DNA from: Bdellovibrionales bacterium
GTDB lineage: Bacteria; Bdellovibrionota; Bdellovibrionia; Bdellovibrionales; UBA1609
Reading direction: 5' to 3'
Assembly (NCBI GenBank): GCA_027451425.1
Contig: DAIDJH010000017.1
Location: 1 to 13,080 of the forward strand
Length of the DNA: 13,080 nt
Positions 7,898 through 13,080 of the stretch are shown here, in pieces. Below the pieces are notes generated by a model, which saw nothing but the letters and a program-made list of their open reading frames with translations, searched no databases and was not told the origin of the DNA. Each line of letters opens with the position of its first letter. Positions within the stretch are counted from its first letter, which is position 1. Both the position numbers and the translations under genes were made by a program.

Positions 7898-7926
7898 AGT
7901 TTAAACCCAGCTGAAAGGAGGGACAA
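7898..7926 (-). promoter_or_regulatory. Candidate sigma-70 promoter for hpf
   Basis: TTGTCC (7926-7921) and TAAACT (7903-7898) are 17 bases apart, each matching its consensus at four of six positions. The predicted start near 7891 gives a short leader that includes AGGAGG. The match is modest; its support is the correct spacing and position. Confidence 0.3.
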
Positions 7927-8031
7927 ATTACGGTCTCATAAGGATACAAAATTTGGCACACTGACGAATTTTTTATAGTCCCAATTGTACGAGAAACGAT
8001 TTTACCTGAATGAAATATTGCGTCTAATTTT

Positions 8032-8048
8032 TTGGCATAAAAATTGAT
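8032..8048 (+). promoter_or_regulatory. Sigma-54-like -24/-12 box facing rpoN (antisense)
   Basis: TTGGCATAAAAATTGAT matches the sigma-54 pattern YTGGCACGRNNNTTGCW at most fixed positions. GG and the downstream G are eleven bases apart, as required for -24 and -13. The -12 base is A instead of the strongly preferred C, which weakens the call. It points towards the rpoN 3' end on the other strand, so any transcript would be antisense to rpoN. Confidence 0.2.
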
Positions 8049-8064
8049 TTTAGGAGTGATAAAT

Positions 8065-8087
8065 GCGCGGCGCGAGTTGCGCGGCGC
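8065..8087 (-). terminator. GC-only hairpin downstream of rpoN (possible terminator or attenuator)
   Basis: The same nine-base unit, GCGCCGCGC on the minus strand, occurs twice (8087-8079 and 8073-8065) around the five-base spacer AACTC. Because GCGC is self-complementary the two copies fold into a hairpin of four plus four GC pairs with one C-C mismatch. It lies about 36 bases past the rpoN stop and is followed by ATTTATC, only a weak U-tract. It could partly separate rpoN from hpf, or stabilise the rpoN 3' end. Confidence 0.4.
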
Positions 8088-8122
8088 TTACAGTAGTGAC
8101 CCATTTCGAAGCGTTAATCCGG

Positions 8123-9571
8123 CTAAAAATACCGCTTTCTCTTGCTCGACGGCAGGATCTTCAAAACATCGCGATATTTCGCGACGGTACGGCGGGCGAT
8201 GTCAATACCATCTTTTTGCAAAAGCTCCACGATTCGTTGATCGGACAGCGGATTTTTTGTGTCCTCGCTATCGACGAGTTCTTTGATCTTCAACTTCACC
8301 GATTCGCTCGCGACTGATTCGCCATCCGACGTGGTGATGCCTGAGTTGAAAAAATATTTGAGCTCAAAAATACCGCGTGGAGTATGCATATACTTACTCG
8401 TCGTCACGCGCGAGACAGTGGATTCATGCATGCCGATATCGCCAGCAATATCACGCAAAATCATCGGCCTAATGAAGGCGGGGCCTTTATCGAAAAATTC
8501 CTTCTGGTGTTTCACGATACTCTCGGCCACCTTGTAGATTGTGCGCTGCCTTTGATGGATCGATTTAATAAGCCAGATTGCCGAACGCAGTTTATCTTGC
8601 ACGTATTCCTGCGTACCCTTGGTGCTATCGGCAGGGGCATCTCCTTTGAGCAAACTTCGATACAGATTCGAGATGCGAAGTCGCGGTAAGCCATCTTCAT
8701 TTATAGAAACAATGTAATCTTCGCCAACTTTATACACGTAGACGTCCGGCGTGATAAACTGTGTGTCGTTTGCCATGAACGCGCGGCCGGGTTTTGGATC
8801 CATCCCTAAAATGATTTTCGACATCTCTACGACCGCTTCAAGCGGTTTATCGAGCGCTTTCGCAATCGCCGGATAATTTTTCTTTTCGAGATCCGGCAAG
8901 TGGCGCTCGATCATCTCCACAAGATCTTTGGTGTCTTCTTGCAAGTTTCGCGCTTGAATAAGCAGGCACTCCTTCAAATCACGTGCGCCAACGCCGGGCG
9001 GGTCAAATTCCTGCAAAAAAGGCAGCATCTCAGTAAGCTCCGAAATCTCGACCCCTTCTTCTTTGGCTATTTCTTCGAGAGACGTTTGCAGATAACCTTC
9101 TTCGTTGATGTAACTGATCAGAATGGAAATCGTCGACTCTTCTTCTTCATTGAATCCGAACAAACTCATTTGCCACAAAAGGTAATCACTCAATGTCTGA
9201 GTCGTCGTGATCACGTTTTCGTAGTTCATGATCTCGTCGCTAGATTCCGATGGAGTCGCCTGAACCGGAGGCTTGTAGAGGCTTTCGACGTAGTTATCCC
9301 ACTCAAACTCTTCTTGCCGGCGAGGATCCACGTCGCTCTGTACTTGCGCTTCAGCTGCTTTTAAATCTTCAGCCACCTGGTTTTTAGATGCTGGATCATC
9401 GTCGCTCGTCTCTTGAATCTCTTCAAGGATAGGATTTTCATTGAGCTCTTTGCGAACCTCTTCTTCAAGCTCGACCCGTGAAAGCTGCAGAAGCTTAATG
9501 GCCTGCTGCAACTGCGGTGTCATCCGCAATTGCTGAGAAAGCTTCATCGACATTTTAAGATTCATCGCCAT
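8123..9571 (-). CDS. rpoN: RNA polymerase sigma-54 factor
   Basis: RpoN directs RNA polymerase to -24/-12 promoters, which need an ATP-driven activator protein. The 482-residue length is normal. Region I is clear (LSQQLRMTPQLQQAIKLLQLS, about 11-31), followed by an acidic region II (about 45-110, rich in Asp/Glu). The core-binding domain is next, then the helix-turn-helix region (ILRDIAGDIGMHESTVSRVTTSKYM) and the RpoN box ARRTVAKYRD (459-468), which reads the -24 element; Asp replaces the usual final Glu. ATG 9571 is taken as the start; ATG codons two and six codons further in (9565, 9553) are also possible. The gene begins 31 bases after lptB, as in the conserved lptB-rpoN-hpf order. Confidence 0.98.
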   Translation of the reverse strand: MAMNLKMSMKLSQQLRMTPQLQQAIKLLQLSRVELEEEVRKELNENPILEEIQETSDDDPASKNQVAEDLKAAEAQVQSDVDPRRQEEFEWDNYVESLYKPPVQATPSESSDEIMNYENVITTTQTLSDYLLWQMSLFGFNEEEESTISILISYINEEGYLQTSLEEIAKEEGVEISELTEMLPFLQEFDPPGVGARDLKECLLIQARNLQEDTKDLVEMIERHLPDLEKKNYPAIAKALDKPLEAVVEMSKIILGMDPKPGRAFMANDTQFITPDVYVYKVGEDYIVSINEDGLPRLRISNLYRSLLKGDAPADSTKGTQEYVQDKLRSAIWLIKSIHQRQRTIYKVAESIVKHQKEFFDKGPAFIRPMILRDIAGDIGMHESTVSRVTTSKYMHTPRGIFELKYFFNSGITTSDGESVASESVKLKIKELVDSEDTKNPLSDQRIVELLQKDGIDIARRTVAKYRDVLKILPSSKRKRYF

Positions 9572-9602
9572 TGTTTAAAATCCGTCCTCAAAAAATCAGG
9601 CC

Positions 9603-10325
9603 CTACAATTTAAAATTTTCGCCTAAATAAAATTTTCGCGCAATTTGCGAATTGGCGATTTGCTCGGCTGTGCCCTGGACTTCGATCTTGCCGTCACGAA
9701 GAATGTAAGAGTAGTCACAGATTCCAAGCGTTTCGCGAACATTATGATCAGTGATCAAAATTCCCAGACCATCGGCCTTAAGCCCACGAATGATATTTTG
9801 TATGTCACCGACAGCGATTGGGTCGATGCCGGCAAAAGGTTCATCGAGCAGTAAAAATTTTGGCGTACCCGCCAAGGCACGCGCAATCTCCACGCGACGG
9901 CGCTCGCCGCCCGAGAGCGCGTAGCCATAACTGTCTTTGATGTGCTCGATGCCAAAATCACTCAAAAGCTTTTGCAATCGCTCATCAAAAGCCGATGGCG
10001 CCACTTGCGCGGCTTCAAGACCGACTTTTAGATTTTCGCTCACGGTGAGCCGCCGAAATACGCTCGCTTCTTGTGGGAGATAACTCAATCCCACACGCGC
10101 GCGTTGATACATCGGCATTTGGCTTATGTCTTGTCCGTTGAGTTGGATTTCGCCGGCATCGGCCGGCATAATTCCGACCACCATATAAAACGAAGTCGTT
10201 TTACCGGCACCGTTAGGCCCCAGAAGCCCCACCACCTGACCACCCTCAAGATCGAATGAAACGGAATCAACTACAATTCGCTGCTTGAATTTTTTTGATA
10301 TGCCTTTAATCGTGAGTCGATTCAT
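9603..10325 (-). CDS. lptB: LPS export ABC transporter ATP-binding protein
   Basis: LptB is the cytoplasmic ATPase of the LptB2FGC complex, which extracts LPS from the inner membrane and pushes it along the periplasmic bridge. The 240-residue protein shows Walker [10 protein letters not shown] (36-44), the Q-loop [14 protein letters not shown] (Gln85) and signature LSGGERRR. Walker B is [13 protein letters not shown] and the switch histidine is in TDHNVRET. The [16 protein letters not shown] and [12 protein letters not shown] segments are typical of LptB rather than amino-acid transporters. It overlaps the lptC-like gene by 20 bases, with AAGGG upstream of ATG 10325. LptF and LptG are not in the window. 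Confidence 0.97.
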   Translation of the reverse strand: MNRLTIKGISKKFKQRIVVDSVSFDLEGGQVVGLLGPNGAGKTTSFYMVVGIMPADAGEIQLNGQDISQMPMYQRARVGLSYLPQEASVFRRLTVSENLKVGLEAAQVAPSAFDERLQKLLSDFGIEHIKDSYGYALSGGERRRVEIARALAGTPKFLLLDEPFAGIDPIAVGDIQNIIRGLKADGLGILITDHNVRETLGICDYSYILRDGKIEVQGTAEQIANSQIARKFYLGENFKL

Positions 10326-11319
10326 AATTTTTACCCTTCTGCTTTATCGTGTCTTGGCTGACCCTTACCTTCGCATTTTGCACTTGAACTTTTTTGCCGC
10401 CGTCTAAAAATACGATTCGATCTCCGCGCACCTCATCATTATCCTGTACTACGCGCGGCTGACCATCAAAAATGAATTCGTTTTTAGCTAAATTAATGTT
10501 GAGCCGTTGCGACGTCGCCCACTTATTGACATCTTTAACTTTCACTCCGCCCGTAAGTTGAACAGAATCAGGTATATCCGTGCCGTTTTTGTAGTGGAAA
10601 AGGGCATCCGGCCCATTGATTTGCATACCGTGCATGTTGATCTTCACCGCACCTAAAAATCGCACCTCGTGACCCTTGCCATAAACTTGCGCTTGATCGG
10701 AGTGAATGATCATATCTTCATTTTTCCGCACGCGCTTTTTCGCTTCCACAGCTTGAGAAATGGTCACGACGCCCTTGTTGAGTTCGGCGCGCATAGAATC
10801 TCCGCGAATAAACATGTGTCCACCGAGAGAATCCTTCGGACCGCTCACCTCAACTTTTGCGGGCGAGCTGAGAACGCGATCGTGCGAATTGTATTGAACA
10901 GTATTGGTATGAAAAACGTAACCGTTCGAGGACGTCGTCACAACTTGCCCATTTATCACCATATTTTTTGTTGCCGTTTCAACTTGACCGGTATCGCCCG
11001 TCACCAAAAACGAGATGCCATCATTTGCAAAAAAATTTGCCTTCACCTGACTCAGCGCCAAATCGCCTTCGGTTTTAAACCCGACCGCGTGATCCGCCCA
11101 AAGTTCCCACTCCTTACTCTCACTCTTCGATTCCACGACGTGCACACCTTGCATCCGCTGCTGAACCCCTTGCTTGAATGTCGAGGCCGCCGTCGAACTG
11201 ATGGGCTCCTGATCCGCAGACGCCTTCTTTTCGCCGATATCCGTAGGGGTCATCATCGCAATCTCTGCGATTACGACAAAAAAGAGAACTCCAAGCAATG
11301 TTTGATTCATTCGCCTCAT
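10306..11319 (-). CDS. lptC: LptC-LptA (OstA-like) fusion, LPS transport bridge protein
   Basis: LptC anchors the periplasmic LPS bridge to the inner membrane and LptA forms the bridge itself. This 337-residue protein is much longer than LptC (about 190 in E. coli). It has an N-terminal membrane helix (about 8-24) and an LptC-like beta-rich domain (about 50-185, with [21 protein letters not shown] and later [20 protein letters not shown]). A second repetitive beta-rich region (about 200-325) has the OstA/LptA pattern: [51 protein letters not shown]. No separate lptA occurs between it and lptB, where E. coli has one. Two ATG codons (11319, 11310) are possible; GAGG lies close to the second. 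The domain split is by eye and should be tested with profile searches. Confidence 0.85.
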   Translation of the reverse strand: MRRMNQTLLGVLFFVVIAEIAMMTPTDIGEKKASADQEPISSTAASTFKQGVQQRMQGVHVVESKSESKEWELWADHAVGFKTEGDLALSQVKANFFANDGISFLVTGDTGQVETATKNMVINGQVVTTSSNGYVFHTNTVQYNSHDRVLSSPAKVEVSGPKDSLGGHMFIRGDSMRAELNKGVVTISQAVEAKKRVRKNEDMIIHSDQAQVYGKGHEVRFLGAVKINMHGMQINGPDALFHYKNGTDIPDSVQLTGGVKVKDVNKWATSQRLNINLAKNEFIFDGQPRVVQDNDEVRGDRIVFLDGGKKVQVQNAKVRVSQDTIKQKGKNYESTHD

Positions 11320-11337
11320 TCGATCACCAACGTATTC

Positions 11338-11346
11338 ATTGTATCA
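11338..11346 (-). promoter_or_regulatory. Extended -10 promoter of the lptC-lptB operon
   Basis: TGATACAAT (minus strand) is an extended -10 element: TG, one base, then TACAAT, which matches TATAAT at five of six. No good -35 box lies 16-18 bases upstream, which is typical of extended -10 promoters. The start would be near 11331, 12 bases before the first ATG of lptC and 21 before the second. The gap here is only 82 bases and separates divergent genes. Confidence 0.45.
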
Positions 11347-11401
11347 TATTGAGACGGATAGGGCTCCAGTTTTCAAAATATAAAGCCGATGAGTCAGGCG
11401 T

Positions 11402-12112
11402 ATGGATCGATGGTTTATCTGCGTAGATGAAAATGTAAAAGGCCCCTTTACTGCCGACGAAGTCAAAGCCATGATGACGGACGGGCAAATTGGCGAGTCG
11501 ACGTTGGTTTGGGGGCGACCACAGGCGGCGTGGATTGCGGCTAATCAATGGACGGCGATGCTCCCTCAACTGGTTGCGCAAAGATCGAGTGAAAGCTCAT
11601 CGCAACAGCAACTCTGGCACTACGCCGTGAACGGTGTCTCAGTCGGGCCGCTGACACGAGCCGAACTGGTTAATGAACTCAAAGCGATTTCGCAAAAAGA
11701 TCAAATTTTAGTTTGGACAAAAGGCATGAAATCGTGGGCCGATTTGTTTGAATTTCACGATCTGCTCGAAGAAATCGGCCTGAATCGGCGCGAACATCCT
11801 CGATCATCAATTTCTGGCGCGGCCGTCGTTCGCTTCGATGACAAAACCCTGCTCGGACAACTCAAGACCGTTTCACCGGGGGGAGTGGGCGTCTCCAACC
11901 TCGATTCGCGTCTGGCCATTGGGCAAGTCGTGAGCATTGAAATTAAATCTGAAGAATTAGGCGAGCCGTTGTCCATGAAAGCGCTTGTACAATATTCGAC
12001 TGATGCCGGATTTTACGGATTCAAGGCGCAATCTCTCAGCATGGAAGCGAAGTCGCGCATCATCGCTTACGTTAAACGCAAGCAAACTGACAGCACTCGT
12101 GCGGCGGCGTAA
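11402..12112 (+). CDS. GYF_2 (DUF4339) repeat protein with C-terminal PilZ domain
   Basis: This 236-residue protein is the only clear plus-strand gene. Two GYF_2-type modules are visible at about 3-53 and 71-121. Each has an aromatic start (WFICVDENVKGPFT; WHYAVNGVSVGPLT), a helix, then a VW...W end (LVWGRPQAAW; LVWTKGMKSW). A PilZ-like domain follows (about 128-228). PilZ domains usually bind cyclic di-GMP through RxxxR and [D/N]xSxxG motifs. RREHPR supplies the first (Arg130, Arg134), but the second reads TVSPGG (156-161), with Thr in place of Asp/Asn. There is no signal peptide or membrane helix, so it is probably cytoplasmic. GYF_2 modules are thought to bind partner proteins. The ribosome binding site (CAGG) is weak. 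A role as a c-di-GMP-linked adaptor is an inference. Confidence 0.88.
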   Translation: MDRWFICVDENVKGPFTADEVKAMMTDGQIGESTLVWGRPQAAWIAANQWTAMLPQLVAQRSSESSSQQQLWHYAVNGVSVGPLTRAELVNELKAISQKDQILVWTKGMKSWADLFEFHDLLEEIGLNRREHPRSSISGAAVVRFDDKTLLGQLKTVSPGGVGVSNLDSRLAIGQVVSIEIKSEELGEPLSMKALVQYSTDAGFYGFKAQSLSMEAKSRIIAYVKRKQTDSTRAAA

Positions 12113-12130
12113 TCGACCGTCTCCGTATCA

Positions 12131-12143
12131 CGTCACAATGACG
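12131..12143. terminator. Small hairpin between convergent genes
   Basis: CGTCACAATGACG is a perfect five-base inverted repeat with a three-base loop, placed where the PilZ gene and the exbD gene converge (20 bases apart). Read on the plus strand it is followed by ATTTCTT. The stem is short, so a terminator role is weakly supported. Confidence 0.2.
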
Positions 12144-12723
12144 ATTTCTTGTCGTTGGGTTCTTTCATCACCGCAAAATTGATTTCAACAATACCAGCGT
12201 CGGTCGCTGTGTACATGACCTTCTTGAGCGTCAGAAAATCCATGTGCTTGTCCGCTGAAATCGTGAGCTTTAAAAACGGATCAATCTGCTGCGCAACTGC
12301 CTGATCGCCCACCTGCATTTTTTGCACTGCCGAGCGAATCTGATTGCCCAGTTCTTGCTTTTTCGTCTGCCCCTGCGCGATGAGCTGTTGGAGCTTTTGC
12401 TTGAGCGGCAAAAGCTCCCAATCTGCTTGGGCGCGAACAGTGGCCATGTCCATGACTTGATCGTTGTTCACTTGAATACCTTTATCTGAAACGATCACGA
12501 CATTCGCCGGCTTTAAGTCCTTCACTTCTTTCGCTTGCGGTAACTTCACGCCCTGCGGAATATCAATCACCTGCCCTGTGGTCGCATAGTTTTGCAATAG
12601 AAATACGACAAGCACCGTGAACAGATCCACCATTGCCGTGAGTGAAAGTGCGGCGACCACATCACGACCGCCAGAAGACTCTCGATTACGCCGGTCACGA
12701 ATGCCCGGAACATGAATCGCCAT
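12133..12723 (-). CDS. ExbD/TolR family biopolymer transport protein
   Basis: ExbD/TolR proteins pair with ExbB/TolQ to form inner-membrane, proton-driven motors that energise outer-membrane or envelope machinery. This 196-residue protein has a short basic cytoplasmic start (IRDRRNRESSGGRD) and one membrane helix (about 24-43). The helix carries LTAMVDLFTVLVVFLL, with Asp33 at the position of the essential proton-carrying Asp. A periplasmic domain follows, ending FLTLKKVMYTATDAGIVEINFAVM, which matches the ExbD C-terminal motif. A Gln/Lys-rich, probably helical insert (about 97-150) makes it longer than typical members (about 140). A strong AGGAGG (12737-12732) lies eight bases before the ATG. 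It follows a second exbD-like gene by 28 bases. The specific motor is not determined. Confidence 0.9.
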   Translation of the reverse strand: MAIHVPGIRDRRNRESSGGRDVVAALSLTAMVDLFTVLVVFLLQNYATTGQVIDIPQGVKLPQAKEVKDLKPANVVIVSDKGIQVNNDQVMDMATVRAQADWELLPLKQKLQQLIAQGQTKKQELGNQIRSAVQKMQVGDQAVAQQIDPFLKLTISADKHMDFLTLKKVMYTATDAGIVEINFAVMKEPNDKKSSL

Positions 12724-12751
12724 TACACCACCCTCCTCATTGCGCGGTCAT

Positions 12752-13080
12752 TCATTGCGCAACTCCCGAAGTTGAAATCGCGATTTGCGGAAAACCCGCT
12801 TGTAAAAGTGCGTCCATGCCATCGATCAAATTTTCGTAAGCAAGACTGTCTTGCATTGTGATAATGCAGTCCAGTTTATCCGGATAAATTTCTTTTACTT
12901 TTTTTAACTCGGTTTCTAGCCCAGTCATATCGTACTGACCATTCACTTTCGGAATCATGACTTCGTTTTTGCCAATAACGACGCGATGGCCAGAGTCCAG
13001 AATGTCAACGCGAAAGGCAACTTCGGCTCGTGGCGGAGGTTGCGATTTTTTGTCAGAAGTCTGCTTTCCGTAAATGGAAC
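12752..13080 (-). CDS. ExbD/TolR family protein, C-terminal part (truncated by window edge)
   Basis: The frame is open from the stop at 12752 to the right window edge; I read the part beyond the first internal Met by hand. The visible 109 codons lack the membrane helix, which must lie outside. They begin SIYGKQTSDKKSQPPPRAEV, a proline-rich linker. A typical ExbD periplasmic domain follows: VDILDSGHRVVIGKNEVMI, then DSLAYENLIDGMDALLQAGF and PQIAIST. This ending matches the family pattern of a MDALxxAGF helix and a final strand. The stop is 28 bases from the start of the next exbD gene, so they are almost certainly co-transcribed. The bases GCGCAATGA at the stop recur 14 bases later, forming a minimal MTAQ reading frame that looks like a chance duplication. 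Confidence 0.88.
   Translation of the reverse strand, partial: SIYGKQTSDKKSQPPPRAEVAFRVDILDSGHRVVIGKNEVMIPKVNGQYDMTGLETELKKVKEIYPDKLDCIITMQDSLAYENLIDGMDALLQAGFPQIAISTSGVAQ

Larger units (their letters stand above)
7871..8122. other. rpoN-hpf intergenic region (about 250 bp)
   Basis: This is the longest non-coding gap in the window. It is AT-rich in its middle (about 7940-8060) and has a GC-only hairpin next to rpoN (8065-8087). It also holds a candidate hpf promoter, a sigma-54-like box on the opposite strand, and the hpf ribosome binding site. CTGGG occurs twice around TTTAAA near 7895-7911 (minus strand). I saw no conserved small-RNA gene or coding frame. Confidence 0.6.

Noticed and set aside
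7954..7972. Second sigma-54-like sequence (TTGGCAC on the plus strand)
   Set aside because: The -24 half is good but there is no TTGC or similar motif at the required distance.
8900..9364. 154-codon plus-strand frame opposite rpoN
   Set aside because: No ribosome site or domain pattern; rpoN on the other strand explains the sequence.
10669..11352. 227-codon open frame on the plus strand opposite the LptC-LptA gene
   Set aside because: The translation is rich in His, Arg and Ile with no domain pattern, and it lies fully opposite a well-supported gene. It is a shadow of the codon use of that gene.
11379..11384. TATAAA as a -10 box for the GYF_2-PilZ gene
   Set aside because: The hexamer is good and placed 17 bases before the ATG, but no -35 box or TG extension accompanies it, so support is too thin for a feature.

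Overview
The window reads as a chromosomal housekeeping segment of a Gram-negative, LPS-exporting bacterium with mid-range G+C. Gene content (lptC-lptB-rpoN-hpf, three signal peptidase I genes beside lepA, paired ExbD/TolR genes, a GYF_2-PilZ protein) fits the former Deltaproteobacteria, most likely Bdellovibrionota. That placement is inferred from architecture, not from a marker-gene tree. No mobile element, phage gene, tRNA, rRNA or CRISPR array was seen.

Layout: almost everything is on the minus strand, so transcription runs from right to left. At the right edge are two ExbD/TolR-like genes (the first truncated by the window end), probably part of a proton-driven TolQR/ExbBD-type motor. 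A single plus-strand gene (11402-12112) follows, with two GYF_2 domains and a PilZ domain; it is convergent with the exbD genes and divergent from the LPS-transport operon. Next comes the LPS-transport/sigma-54 block: an LptC protein that appears fused to an LptA-like domain, then lptB, rpoN, a ~250 bp gap with a GC-rich hairpin, and hpf. Then come metK, lepA, and three consecutive signal peptidase I genes with gaps of 3-24 bases around them. A small secreted or membrane protein of unknown function ends this series. A new promoter then appears to drive pyrB-carA (pyrimidine synthesis), with carA running off the left edge.

How the genes work together: LptC/A and LptB move LPS from the inner membrane; RpoN is sigma-54; HPF binds and protects idle ribosomes; MetK makes S-adenosylmethionine; LepA (EF4) acts on ribosomes; LepB proteins cut signal peptides from exported proteins; PyrB and CarA catalyse adjoining early steps of UMP synthesis.

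The points most worth checking are: the signal peptidase paralogue whose nucleophile position is Thr instead of Ser; the LptC-LptA fusion; a hairpin covering the likely metK ribosome binding site; and an apparently leaderless pyrB promoter. I did not find a clearly new multi-gene system. Most of the window is ordinary core genome.
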